Assembly: GCF_002487355.1 (NCBI RefSeq) | Contig: NZ_NTMG01000060.1 | Location: 23,790 to 87,789, forward strand | Origin: Candidatus Methanoperedens sp. BLZ2 | Lineage (GTDB): Archaea; Halobacteriota; Methanosarcinia; Methanosarcinales; Methanoperedenaceae | Direction: 5' to 3' | DNA: 64,000 bases | Part shown: one piece after another, positions 25,050 through 35,532 of the stretch | Numbering within the stretch: the stretch's first letter is position 1 | How the letters are laid out: every line of letters begins with the position of its first letter | The notes under the pieces: model-generated | The model's database searches: none | The model's input: the letters and a program-made list of their open reading frames with translations, nothing else | What the model was told of the DNA's origin: nothing | Position numbers and translations under genes: made by a program

Positions 25050-26474
25050 ATGACTGCAAAAACAAGAATGTTGTTACTCAGCTTATATACAATACTACTT
25101 TTAACCTTGCCGTCCAGCGCTGCAATTTTACCAAGCGATGATTATTCGTACACCCTCATGGCAACTGGAATAAATTACACGGCTTATTTTAGCAACATGA
25201 ACACAAACGGTTTCAAATTCGTTATCAATGACCATAGTTTCATATTCCTTCCCGGAAGCATAGCCTATACGGATGATTCGGGTGAGACTACCCGAAAACT
25301 TGGTTCTGCCCGGGATTCGCAGATACAGAATACAAGCGATATGATTTATTTTGATAATGCATATGGGCTGGGGGGCCAATTGCAGTATCTTTCAAACCCT
25401 CTGTTGATAAAAGAAGTATATGTTTTGAATGAACTGCCTTCATCTGTAAGTAATAATGATTGGATGACACTTTCATCTGTAGCAGTATATAATAGCGATT
25501 TAAAATTAAAATATATTGATGAATATGGCGCTGAAATAAACTGGAACGGATTAAAAACAAAAACGAATGAAATAAAATTCTATGATGCTTCAGACAGGTT
25601 CCAGTTCGAACTCCCGCAGCCTCTTGCTAAAGATGCATTAAACAATATGATTTCGGGGCATTATTTGATCAATGAAATGGATGGAATCCTCTACATTTCG
25701 GCAAGATTTTCTTATGCTTCCCTTGCGAATATGACCCTGCCGATATACCTTGATATAAGTCTGGCTGAAGGTAAGGTTGCTTTTGGAAAATCAGAATACC
25801 TGATAGGTGAAACTATGGACATCTGGGACAGGGGATTTACCACGACGGATGAGAGGACGCTGCTATACAACCCGTCAAACCAGGTAGTTGCGATATTTGA
25901 CTGGCCGAATTACGTTGACGGCTGGACTTCAAAATACACTTACACTGGCGATGCTAAAGGTAGCTGGAAGGCTGAACTACAGACAAAATCGTTCCTGTGG
26001 GGAGACTGGACAGTACAGGATACTGCATATACAACTGTAAAGACTGCGGCAACTCCCACGCCTACACAAACTCCAGCACCGACCCCAACGCCATCTCCAA
26101 CCCCGGTAACAACCATAACTCCAACACAGACCCCATCCCCTACTAAAGGTGTGCTTACCGGCTATGTCACAAGCACCACAGGAGAATCACTCAGCTACAT
26201 AATCATAACAGTGGATACGGGAGAATCTACAACATCCTATGGCGACAACCAGTATGTACTGTCTGCTTCAACTGGCTGGCATGATGTAACAGCATCCCTT
26301 GCAGGCTACCTTCCAGAAACAAATTATGTTTATATAATGGATAAAAGAAGCGGTTTTACACATCTTGATTTCACGCTTCAACCTGTAGCGACTCCCACGC
26401 CCACGCCTACACCTATACTTCTTCCTGACCTTTCCATCACTCCGATTGATATCATTTTCGAAAAGGTGATCTGA
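25050..26474 (+). CDS. secreted protein with Pro/Thr linkers and truncated CARDB tail
   Basis: The 474-residue protein has a signal peptide (MLLLSLYTILLLTLPSSAA) and a beta-rich N-terminal domain of about 310 residues that I cannot assign. A TPTPTQTPAPTPTP linker follows, then a carboxypeptidase-regulatory-like domain (GVLTGYVTSTTGESLSYIII through GYLPETNYVYIM) and a second linker. The end, LLPDLSITPIDIIFEKV, is the first strand of a CARDB domain that stops after about 17 residues. The stop is 2 nt before the ATG of the giant gene at 26477. The abrupt end suggests truncation by recombination at this junction. Confidence 0.75.
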   Translation: MTAKTRMLLLSLYTILLLTLPSSAAILPSDDYSYTLMATGINYTAYFSNMNTNGFKFVINDHSFIFLPGSIAYTDDSGETTRKLGSARDSQIQNTSDMIYFDNAYGLGGQLQYLSNPLLIKEVYVLNELPSSVSNNDWMTLSSVAVYNSDLKLKYIDEYGAEINWNGLKTKTNEIKFYDASDRFQFELPQPLAKDALNNMISGHYLINEMDGILYISARFSYASLANMTLPIYLDISLAEGKVAFGKSEYLIGETMDIWDRGFTTTDERTLLYNPSNQVVAIFDWPNYVDGWTSKYTYTGDAKGSWKAELQTKSFLWGDWTVQDTAYTTVKTAATPTPTQTPAPTPTPSPTPVTTITPTQTPSPTKGVLTGYVTSTTGESLSYIIITVDTGESTTSYGDNQYVLSASTGWHDVTASLAGYLPETNYVYIMDKRSGFTHLDFTLQPVATPTPTPTPILLPDLSITPIDIIFEKVI

Positions 26475-26476
26475 CC

Positions 26477-29400
26477 ATGGGCAATATACGTATTTTCGGC
26501 AAATTGCTATCTATCCTGCTGGCTATAATCCTCATTACTGCCCCTATCAGCAGTGCCCTGTCTGCAGGATATACAAGGAATAATGAGACATCTGCTAATG
26601 ATCATAACGAAAGCATTGGAAATACCAAAGTAACGCCGGGCAGTGAATCAAAAGATAGCTCAAAAACAAATAATAGCGATACAAGGAATAATAATGCACC
26701 CGAAGATGATTCTAAAGATACTGACGAAAAGCCCCATAATAAGCTCAAAAACCGCCTGGAATCATTACAGCCTGATTTTACTTCTCCTTTGACCCTGAAA
26801 CAGCAGGCATACGGGAATCTCTCATCATTAAACCCTGTTGAAAATAAGAACAACAAGGACATAACCAAAAAACTGGATAAGGCTAAACTTTACATAACAA
26901 AAAGTGTTGCAAGCGGATTATGGTATGATAAAAACCATCTGAAACCTGTCCAGGAATCCGACGATAACGACGATGACGATAATAACGACGATGACAGCGC
27001 AGATAAAGATGAAAACGATAAGGGGCCTGGAATTGATATTAAGACGCCTGTATTCAAGTCTGAAAAAACTTCAGCCCAGAACATCCTGGAAATTATCTCA
27101 AAGAGCAAAGACCAGTTACCTGATGATGATATTCTCATAGAAACCCTCATAAACCTCGTACAGGCTGACAGGAACATTGCACAGACGGCTATCACGGATG
27201 CGTTACAGGCTACTTCGCGTAACGGCGATAATCCAAAACATAAAGAACATAAAAATATTGAGAAAGCCCAAAAAGACTTCGATAAGGCAATTGAAAAGAT
27301 ACAGAAAGGCGAGCCCATTGATGCCATCGAGCATTTCGAAGATGCCTGGGAACATGCGACTTCCGAGGTCACCAGGCTGGATGCTGCAATTAAACCTGTA
27401 ATTGTATTCGATTCGATACGCGGCATGTACATCAACCGCACAACCATCAATCTCACAGGACATGTGGAGGATGCGGCAGTATATACGCTATCCAGCATTA
27501 CCCTGGAAGTGAACGGCATCCCATCCACGCTCAACCTGACAGATGGGATTTTCGAAACTGCACTCAACCTTAATGAAGGCAAAAACCATATCAATGCGAC
27601 CGTAATCGATAATTTCGGGAATACCGGTACAAACAACATCACACTTATTGTGGATACGATCCTTCCCGTAATCTCATACAGCGGTGCGGATGACGGCAGG
27701 TATTACAATACGTCAGTTTCCGTAACGGCAAACATGACGGACGAGAACCCGGATACCCTTATTATCCTTGTAAATGGCAATCCATACACCCAGAACGCGC
27801 CAATTATAATCGAGGGTACATACCGAATCAATATAACAGCCCGCGACCTTGCAGGCAACACAGCGGACAGCTCATTTACATTCCATATCGACATGACGCC
27901 GCCGGCTATTCGAATAATCAAGCCGGTTGGTTCGTTCATATCCGGGACCGCTGCGGTCAACTTCACAGTTACAGACATATCCCCTGTGAATACTGAAGTG
28001 ACGGCTGACGGCTCTGTTCCGCTCACCGGGATATTTGATTCAACCGCCTATCCGGACGGCGTTCATTTCATTATGGTGGACGCAGTGGATGCGGCTGGAA
28101 ATGCCGCAACGGAAACCGTATCATTCATCGTGGACAATACGAAGCCCGAAGTATCTATCCTTGAACCAGGGAACAATGAAGCAATAAGAGGTTTCAGGGA
28201 AATAATCGCAAGCGCCTATGACCTGTACCTGAAGAGCGTTACGCTGTTTATCAATAACAGGCCGGTCTCAGATACCGTTAACCATACATTTGACACCTTG
28301 AATTATTCAGACGGCAATTATACAATATCGGCACAGGGCATTGATCTTGCCAATAATACAGGCTACGGGAACATTTCAGTAATTGTGGATAACACCCCGC
28401 CTGCTGTAAATATCACGTCACCGTCAAACGGCTCTTTCGTGAAACAGCAAATTGAGGTGAACGCAAATATAACAGAGACGAACCCGGATATAACAGATGT
28501 CAGGATTGACAGCGTTAATGTCTCAGGAACATTACCTTACCTGCTGAACACCCTCTCCTACCCGGATGGACAGCATGCAATCGGGGTTTATCTACGGGAC
28601 AGGGCAGGAAATGAAGCTTCAGGGATCGTGGATATTACCATAGATAACACCCGGCCAGAGGTTAATATCACTTCTCCTGTGAACGCAAGCCTGGTCCGCG
28701 GTGTGATCAACATAGCTGCGGATATTTATGACATTAATCCTGAAAATACCACCCTGGCCATTAACGGAATATTTGTCACAAATAATTCCACATATGCCTG
28801 GAATACCACGGGCTATACCGACGGTTGGCACACGATAACTGCAATGGCTGTGGATATGGCAGGAAATACGGCACAGAAGGAGGTGTGGGTGCAGGTGGAC
28901 AACACGCCGCCAGCGCTCTCAGTCTCTGAATTGAACGTCTATCCAACCATAAATAATTTAGAATATCAGCTTTTAATTACCACAGAAGCAGATACAAATG
29001 CTACTGTCAACAATGCACCTGTAGCTCTTGATAACGGCTCTGCGACATACAAAACAAACGTAATACTTGGCATAAATGACTTTATCGTAACAGCAATAGA
29101 CCGTGCAGGCAACTCTGCATCATGGAATAAGACAATCCTTATAGATGAGGACAAACTGCCAGATTGGTACGAAATCAACGTTACCGGAACAGACCCACTT
29201 AATGCAGATTCCGACTCAACAAAAACAACATCAAACGAAGCCGCAAATATGATTCCTGATGACCAGGAGGATTTCAATAAAGACGGACTTACTAACTTAC
29301 AGGAGTTCAGGCTCGGAACTAATCCATTTGCAGGCGATAGCGATAGTGATGGGCTGACCGACTGGTTTGAGGTATTTAAAACAGGAACCTACCCGACCTC

Positions 29401-31621
29401 TACAGATACTGACGGAAATGCTATAACAGATGCAAATGAAGATTTTGATACTGACAGCTTAACCAACATGCAGGAACAATCACTGGGTACAGACCCGCTC
29501 AATCCTGATACAGATGATGACACTCTCAAAGATGGTTACGAGATAAATATTCTCAAGATAAATTCACTCAACAAAGATACGGACAATGATGGCCTGGAGG
29601 ATGATAGCGAACTCAGGCTCAGCACTAATCCGCTCAATCCGGATTCTAACAGAAACGGAATATTCGATGGAAAAGAAAGCTATACCCAGACCTTTAAGAA
29701 CTCCACAGCAGGTGTTGAAGCGATCATAAACGGCGTTGGAGATGTAGGCAAGAGCATCGTGCTTGCAAAAGATAACTCGTCAGCCCTCATGTCCAGCCTG
29801 CCTGGAGTTGTTAATACTGTAGATATCTCAACAAGTTCGCAGGTAAACTCAGTTTCTGTCAAAATCTATTACAATGAATCAATTCTCGGTAGTATTCTAG
29901 AATCAGAACTCAAGCTATTCTATTATAACGAGACAAGCAATGCCCTTGAGTTAGTTGCAGACCAGGGTATCAACACAACTGGCAACTATGTCTGGGGCAA
30001 CACCAACCATCTCTCTATTTATGGAATAGCTACACCTCGCGACTGGTTTAACCAGTGGTATGTGAACTGGAAGATTCCAGGACAAATTTTCAAGATAGGC
30101 GACAGGATGAGGATAAAGGCTAATGTACATAACACCGGGCAGGGTCCAGCTTCTAATGTTAAAGTGGAGTTCAGGGAGAACACCCAGAGCGGTACGCTTA
30201 TAGGCACCACAACAATTCCGAGTATAGCCACTGGAAGTTCAGCTTTGACCTCAATAGAATGGACTGTTAAATCCGGCACAACCCAGATATGCGTGAAAGT
30301 TGACCCCGCTAATTTGATCGCAGAGGTCAGCGAAGGAAATAACAACGCATGCGGTGATTTCTCCAGTAATCTTGACAGTGATGGCGACGGTTTGACGGAT
30401 TATGAGGAAACCAATGGTATGCGTGTGGCTTTCCCCAATGCTTTTGTTAAATCGTACGCAGGCAATGCACATAGCGACAACGATGGACTGACGGATGGCT
30501 ATGAAATGGGACGCATTGTTTACGACCCCGGGAACAAGCTTCTTTATGATTCCCTTGCAACTCTATACGGCTGGGATAAATCGCTGTACGATGGCTATCA
30601 CTACGAGTATAAAGCCGATCCGATGAAAACGGACACAGACGGCGATAGGTTAAATGACAAACAGGAGCTGGATGCTGGAACGAATCCATTTAAATCAGAG
30701 TATTCATTCCTTCTGGAAGCCTCTCTGGGATATGTTTTGGGAGATATTGGATTAGGAGATCCCAGACATGATAATATGGCATATCTTGGAGGCACAATTG
30801 CCGCAGGTCTTACACCTTATGTTGAGTGGGCAGCAACAGCCAGAGACGTAGTCGCAAATGCCTGGCATGGTGATTGGTTCACTGCTGGCGTTACTCTGGG
30901 TACAGGATTATTATCTGCATTTCCGGCGACAGTGGTTGCTGATGAAGTGCCGGAAATGTCAGCAAAGTTATTGAAATTTGTAAAAGCTTTCCCGCACAAG
31001 ATAACGGAAGTCGGCAAATATATTGTAAAGGTCATACCTGATCATTCAATTCGCCTGCTGGATGAGATTTATCAGGGAGCTGTGACGATCCTCAAAGGCT
31101 CCTATGGATTTTCGAATGATTTAGTAAGGAAGTATGCTGGTGAGGGAATTGATATCGGCAAGGTCAAAAATGGACTGGAAGGTTTAATAATCGAACATAG
31201 CGGTGAGCTATCTCAGAAGACTGCTGGTACCATAAGCAAGTTTGACGAGCCAATAAAAGATATCAGGTTTGCTGGAACAGGTGGTGAAGGAGCTGATATT
31301 GTAGCTACGATGAATGATGGACGAAAAATCGGAAGAGAAGTGACGACAATACAGCCTAGTATTCCCATACAATCTGCAAATGATTTTACAGGAGTATTGA
31401 AAGATACAATAGCCAAGAAATCAAAACAACTAGAAAGTACAACTGAAGATATTAAAGAACTCCATATACAAGTTAATAAAGCTACTGAATTTGCTAATAA
31501 AGAAACTTTATTGGAGTCTATAGAGAGAGCAAAAGGTACTTTAAAAGCTAATAACCGCCCATATGTAATTAATAAAGTAGTGTTATATGATGGAACAGGA
31601 AATATGCTAGCAATAGGGTGA
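26477..31621 (+). CDS. giant secreted multidomain protein with polymorphic-toxin architecture
   Basis: The 1714-residue protein has a signal peptide (LLSILLAIILITAPISSALS) and an Asn/Asp/Lys-rich charged region (about 35-300). About seven Ig-like repeats follow (310-890, each ending VDNTPP or similar, e.g. ITSPSNGSFVKQQIEVNANI), then thrombospondin-3-type calcium repeats (DSDSDGLTDWFEV, DTDNDGLEDDSEL), a conserved SIVLAKDNSSAL...NTNHLSIYGI module, a CARDB domain and more Ca repeats. Next is a pre-toxin-like hydrophobic segment (ARDVVANAWHGDWFTAGVTL). The last 150 residues are different and AT-rich, with GGEGADIVATMNDGRKIGRE, reminiscent of a PD-(D/E)XK-type nuclease core though the usual Lys is absent. 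No C-terminal anchor. A putative immunity gene follows 4 nt later. Confidence 0.8.
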   Translation: MGNIRIFGKLLSILLAIILITAPISSALSAGYTRNNETSANDHNESIGNTKVTPGSESKDSSKTNNSDTRNNNAPEDDSKDTDEKPHNKLKNRLESLQPDFTSPLTLKQQAYGNLSSLNPVENKNNKDITKKLDKAKLYITKSVASGLWYDKNHLKPVQESDDNDDDDNNDDDSADKDENDKGPGIDIKTPVFKSEKTSAQNILEIISKSKDQLPDDDILIETLINLVQADRNIAQTAITDALQATSRNGDNPKHKEHKNIEKAQKDFDKAIEKIQKGEPIDAIEHFEDAWEHATSEVTRLDAAIKPVIVFDSIRGMYINRTTINLTGHVEDAAVYTLSSITLEVNGIPSTLNLTDGIFETALNLNEGKNHINATVIDNFGNTGTNNITLIVDTILPVISYSGADDGRYYNTSVSVTANMTDENPDTLIILVNGNPYTQNAPIIIEGTYRINITARDLAGNTADSSFTFHIDMTPPAIRIIKPVGSFISGTAAVNFTVTDISPVNTEVTADGSVPLTGIFDSTAYPDGVHFIMVDAVDAAGNAATETVSFIVDNTKPEVSILEPGNNEAIRGFREIIASAYDLYLKSVTLFINNRPVSDTVNHTFDTLNYSDGNYTISAQGIDLANNTGYGNISVIVDNTPPAVNITSPSNGSFVKQQIEVNANITETNPDITDVRIDSVNVSGTLPYLLNTLSYPDGQHAIGVYLRDRAGNEASGIVDITIDNTRPEVNITSPVNASLVRGVINIAADIYDINPENTTLAINGIFVTNNSTYAWNTTGYTDGWHTITAMAVDMAGNTAQKEVWVQVDNTPPALSVSELNVYPTINNLEYQLLITTEADTNATVNNAPVALDNGSATYKTNVILGINDFIVTAIDRAGNSASWNKTILIDEDKLPDWYEINVTGTDPLNADSDSTKTTSNEAANMIPDDQEDFNKDGLTNLQEFRLGTNPFAGDSDSDGLTDWFEVFKTGTYPTSTDTDGNAITDANEDFDTDSLTNMQEQSLGTDPLNPDTDDDTLKDGYEINILKINSLNKDTDNDGLEDDSELRLSTNPLNPDSNRNGIFDGKESYTQTFKNSTAGVEAIINGVGDVGKSIVLAKDNSSALMSSLPGVVNTVDISTSSQVNSVSVKIYYNESILGSILESELKLFYYNETSNALELVADQGINTTGNYVWGNTNHLSIYGIATPRDWFNQWYVNWKIPGQIFKIGDRMRIKANVHNTGQGPASNVKVEFRENTQSGTLIGTTTIPSIATGSSALTSIEWTVKSGTTQICVKVDPANLIAEVSEGNNNACGDFSSNLDSDGDGLTDYEETNGMRVAFPNAFVKSYAGNAHSDNDGLTDGYEMGRIVYDPGNKLLYDSLATLYGWDKSLYDGYHYEYKADPMKTDTDGDRLNDKQELDAGTNPFKSEYSFLLEASLGYVLGDIGLGDPRHDNMAYLGGTIAAGLTPYVEWAATARDVVANAWHGDWFTAGVTLGTGLLSAFPATVVADEVPEMSAKLLKFVKAFPHKITEVGKYIVKVIPDHSIRLLDEIYQGAVTILKGSYGFSNDLVRKYAGEGIDIGKVKNGLEGLIIEHSGELSQKTAGTISKFDEPIKDIRFAGTGGEGADIVATMNDGRKIGREVTTIQPSIPIQSANDFTGVLKDTIAKKSKQLESTTEDIKELHIQVNKATEFANKETLLESIERAKGTLKANNRPYVINKVVLYDGTGNMLAIG

Positions 31622-31625
31622 TAAT

Positions 31626-32348
31626 ATGGGCGGACCAATATTTTCAGTGGAGGTATATTTTAAGGAGAGCAGCAATCCCACTGAGGCTTTAGCTTTCCTA
31701 GTAAAGAAAATATTCAAGAATTATTTTATACCTCAATCAGTTTATTTTCAATATAAAGAGAATGGTTTTTCCTCTAAACATTATTTCGGGATAGACAAGA
31801 GTTTATTAAAAAGAGAGGTATTACTCCATCAAGAAAAAGAGTTAGAACCAATTAGATTTACTAAATTAGACAATTTAGGTTGTGAGAAGGAATTTCTGGA
31901 AATACTATCAAAAAAGACTATATTGGATTATGGTTTCTCAGCATTTGGGAGCCTAAAAACATATTATCAACAAGATTCTAATTTAATGGCAGATTTCTTT
32001 TTTCGAGAAAAACAAGAAAATGCATATATTCCGATTCTCAATGTTAATGGACATTATATGAATATAAGTGAATACGTTACTGATAAAACGTATGAACATC
32101 AAATTAGTTTCGAATTTATAGGAAGCAGTATATTACTAGACGATAGGTGGGGCATTAACAATAAAATTGCTTCAGAGAAAAATTTTGAAATTATAATTAA
32201 TAAAACTAAAGAATTGATAGATAAATTCAAAAATGTATACGATTATTCCTATTGTATGATTGAAGGGCGTGGATACTACGATAAATTCGATGTAATTCGG
32301 GATAAGTTTAGTATACTTCCTAATTTCAAGGGGTTTAACTGGATGTAA
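31626..32348 (+). CDS. putative immunity protein for the preceding toxin tip
   Basis: The 240-residue soluble protein has no signal peptide or membrane segment. It starts 4 nt after the toxin-like gene and is more AT-rich than the flanking surface-protein modules. The sequence (PIFSVEVYFKESSNPTEALA through NFKGFNWM) is rich in Tyr, Phe, Lys and Glu and matches no family I know. Position directly after a toxin tip, cytoplasmic nature and matching composition are how immunity genes look in polymorphic toxin loci. The function is inferred from context only; a second toxin-associated enzyme remains possible. Confidence 0.6.
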   Translation: MGGPIFSVEVYFKESSNPTEALAFLVKKIFKNYFIPQSVYFQYKENGFSSKHYFGIDKSLLKREVLLHQEKELEPIRFTKLDNLGCEKEFLEILSKKTILDYGFSAFGSLKTYYQQDSNLMADFFFREKQENAYIPILNVNGHYMNISEYVTDKTYEHQISFEFIGSSILLDDRWGINNKIASEKNFEIIINKTKELIDKFKNVYDYSYCMIEGRGYYDKFDVIRDKFSILPNFKGFNWM

Positions 32349-32361
32349 CTATCAAGTTTCT

Positions 32362-34350
32362 GTGCTATTTAATAAACGGGTCACTGATAATCAAAAAAAT
32401 ACCAGCATAGTAAACGCCTCCGGATATGTTGCGCTGGCTGACATGCCAGGCAGCATCGGGAAAGTAGTGGATATCAATACTACAGCAGCCTTCACTTCCG
32501 CTACCATATCCATACCTTACAACGAATCCGACCTGCGCGGAGCATCCGAGAACGACCTGAAGATGTACTACATCAACGAAAGCGATCATTCCATCAAATT
32601 CCTCGATGTGCAGGGCGTAGATACCGCCAATAATATTGTCTGGGGCAGGACCAACCACTTCTCAACCTATGGCATCGTATCCTATTCATCATACATGGGC
32701 ACATGGAACTCAGGCTCAAATCCAACTGTCCCTGAGTACACCTATGGCGATAAGATAAACATCAAAGCCGTTGTTTACAACACTGGCGATGCTGCATTCA
32801 GCAGCAATTTCGACGTTTATTTCTACGAAGGCGATCCTGATGCCGGAGGAAATTACATCGGCAGTGCCACAATAACAGATGGAATCAGCAAGGGTGGCGG
32901 TAAGACTGCTATCCTCTACGGATATGCCGTCAAGTCTTCAGCAGTTGATATTTACGTTAAGATTGACCCGCAGAACAGTATTACTGAAAAAAGCGAATCC
33001 AACAACAAGGCATACAGTACGCTGAGCATCGGTCCTCAGAACTTTGACTCTGACAGCGACGGACTGACAGACGCCGAGGAAACAGGCGGAATGCAGGTTC
33101 TGTATCCGTACCGTGCCGTTTACACAGACCCGTATAATCCGGATACGGACGGCGACGGCTTGACCGACCGCGAGGAAATGGGCACAATAGCTTACTATTC
33201 TAACGGCATGCCCTACTACAGCATCATGAGCTATGCCGATATGGCAGACTCTGATAACGATGGGCTGGACGATTTCGAGGAACTAAGACAGACACAGACT
33301 ATATATGTAGCGGATACACTCGCAAAAGCCCGGAACTTCCTGAAGGCTGTCTATGAAGGCACTGATTCTTCCCCGTATTTAACCGCTGTCGTGACGACCA
33401 CCAACCCCCTGAGAGCCGACACCGATGGAGACACGATACCCGATGGTGAAGAAATCATAATGGGAACCAATCCAAATAACCGGGACTCTGATAATGACGG
33501 TATAACTGATAACAAAGAGAAGGGATATGGAGAAGATCCCACAATCTTTGACATAACCCCGCCCACGGTCAAAGTTGATTACTTATTAGTAAGCAAAGAT
33601 ACCTTTAGCTTTACAACAAAGTATAATTTCTGGTACACTGTTTCCGACTACGGCGGTGTAAAAGATGTCACTTTATTGAAGAACGATATCCAGAGAGATA
33701 GTCATTCGTATACCACACGAATAACCACGGTAAGTGAGAATACGTACTTTGAAACAACTCTGGAGACCATTCTTGATGCTTTGAGGACTGCCAGGGTCGA
33801 TATCAACGCCAACGACTGGAACGGCAACTACGAGACAGCACTTGTCTATCACCGCCCCTCAATCTACGGGGAGATGGCTGCTAAACTTGGCTCGGATACG
33901 ATTTATGGCAATGAGATATCAGGCGACCTGGGAATGTTATCCGGTCTATCTGCCACAGTTGCAGAGATACCTGAACTGGTCATCCTTATAGGAGATGATC
34001 CTTCAGGATTCCTTGCAGGCATAAAAGACCTTGCGGGCAGCATAGCCTCAGACCCGGCGCTGCTGGCTGACCTTGCATCGTCGCTTCCAGACTCCGTTAA
34101 GGAGAAGCTGGAGAACCCATATGCTGAGGGCACTTCGCTACATGACAGGTTCGCTGAGGGTTGGTATTCAGGCTACATAGGAGCCCAGATACTTTCTATG
34201 TTCGTGGGCGGAGGAGAGGTTCTCCAGACTGTAAAGTCATCAGAGAGGTTCGCCCAGCTTACTAAGAGCGTTCTTGCGAAGATGGATGAGGTAAAGGTGC
34301 TTTTAAAAGCTTCGAAGACTATAATTAGGTTTTCATTAAGAAATACTTGA
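32362..34350 (+). pseudogene. displaced C-terminal cassette of a second toxin-like surface protein, truncated at both ends
   Basis: The 662-codon frame begins at a GTG with no ribosome site and no signal peptide, directly in the module shared with 26477-31621. For example, SIPYNESDLRGASENDLKMY and NIVWGRTNHFSTYGIVS match VKIYYNESILGSILESELKL and NYVWGNTNHLSIYGIA. A CARDB domain, four or five calcium repeats (DSDSDGLTDAEE, DTDGDGLTDREE, DSDNDGLDDFEE, DTDGDTIPDGEE) and a pre-toxin-like segment (EGWYSGYIGAQILSMFVGGG) follow. The last 14 codons (from about 34312) are merely the antisense of the ATPase gene, so the toxin tip is lost. It looks like an orphan cassette usable only by recombination into the full-length gene. 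Confidence 0.7.
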
Positions 34351-35419
34351 ACGCAGGAATGATTTTTATCATATTATTATCTACTTTCAGGCTATCCTCC
34401 CTTACATGAGAAATTATGTATCCTTCATTTACTTTGAATTTTCTCATGAATACAATTAAGCCAGTGGTATCGATTTTCCCATATTTTATTTCTAAGGGGA
34501 TGGGATTATTTTGTGCAATGATCACATCCACCTCATTTTTATAAGGGTCTCTCCAGAAGAATTCAGCGTTCAATCTTGTTACCACAAGCCATTCAAAGGC
34601 TTTCGACTTTGATATATTATCATCCTTAAAATCTTCCAGATAAAAAAAATAATTAGAAAGCGTATGCCTCGAAACTTTTAACTCTTTCGAAAGATCTGTT
34701 AGTTCAATAAGCTGTCCGGGTTCTTCCATAATAATTTCTAGCAGTGATTCCAGAACCCCTATATCTTTAATCTGGAACAATTGTGGAAGGTCTCTGTAAA
34801 TGACTTTTTCAACTATGCTTTCTTTTATATATTTTCTAATTATATCTTTATCTTTGATTCCCACGAGTTCCGGGAAACCCTGATTCAGAGCATATTCTTC
34901 AAATTGTTTTGAAAGTTCTTTTTCATATAGGCCGATGGGAGAATATTCAATCCCTTTGAATCTGAGGAATTCTTTGAATGAAAGATTTTCGACCTTGAAC
35001 TCAGATATCCTTCCGGATAATGTCTCTTTAGATCTTTTTTTATGAACATTGATTCTGAGCCTGAGATAATTATTTTTATATTTTTTCCATAAATATCATA
35101 TACTCTTTTTATTTGATCTTCCCAGTTCGCAAACTTCTGTATTTCATCAAGAAGCAGCAAATACTTACCATTTTTGAAATCTTTTTCCATGAATTCTTCA
35201 TAATCTTTCATTAATTCTTTGATCTCGATATTCCTGAAATCATGAAAAGAAAAATATATTATGTTCCTGACATCAAATCCGTCATTGATAAAATCCAAAA
35301 CCACCTTTTGCATCAATGTAGTTTTTCCAATCCTGCGTAAACCCGTAAGTGCAATTATTTGAGGTAACGGAATATATTTTGAAATTTCTTTATATTAATG
35401 CATCTCTTATTTGTGTCAT
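34325..35419 (-). pseudogene. decayed AAA ATPase with DUF4143 domain
   Basis: Three pieces of one gene remain. MTQIRDALI starts at 35419 and stops. In another frame KYIPLPQIIALTGLRRIGKT carries Walker A and continues through LLLLDEIQKFANWEDQIKRV and IKIIISGSESMFIKK. There a run of seven A (about 35035-35041) lacks one base; restoring it joins RSKETLSGRISEFKVENLSF to the C-terminal DUF4143 part (LPQLFQIKDIGVLESLLEII, ending YFLMKT). So there is an N-terminal deletion plus a frameshift. Its 3' end overlaps the cassette at 32362 and probably destroyed that cassette's tip. Confidence 0.82.
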
Positions 35420-35453
35420 ATCTAATTAACCTATTTTCTATTCTATGTTAAGT

Positions 35454-35481
35454 GTGTACATCATATTATTTAAACGTACAC
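35454..35481 (+). promoter_or_regulatory. purA promoter with inverted repeat around the TATA region
   Basis: GTGTAC (35454-35459) and GTACAC (35476-35481) flank ATCATATTATTTAAAC, whose TATTTAAA is the TATA candidate for purA. A dimeric regulator covering TATA is plausible. No known regulator is assigned. Confidence 0.4.
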
Positions 35482-35532
35482 CAAAATCAGGCAAACCTTA
35501 TCATATTTCCCGCCCATTAAAAAGAGAAAAAT

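Noticed and set aside
26602..27642. Long antisense ORFs inside the giant surface gene
   Set aside because: They mirror the repetitive, GC-biased coding strand and show no coding features or starts.
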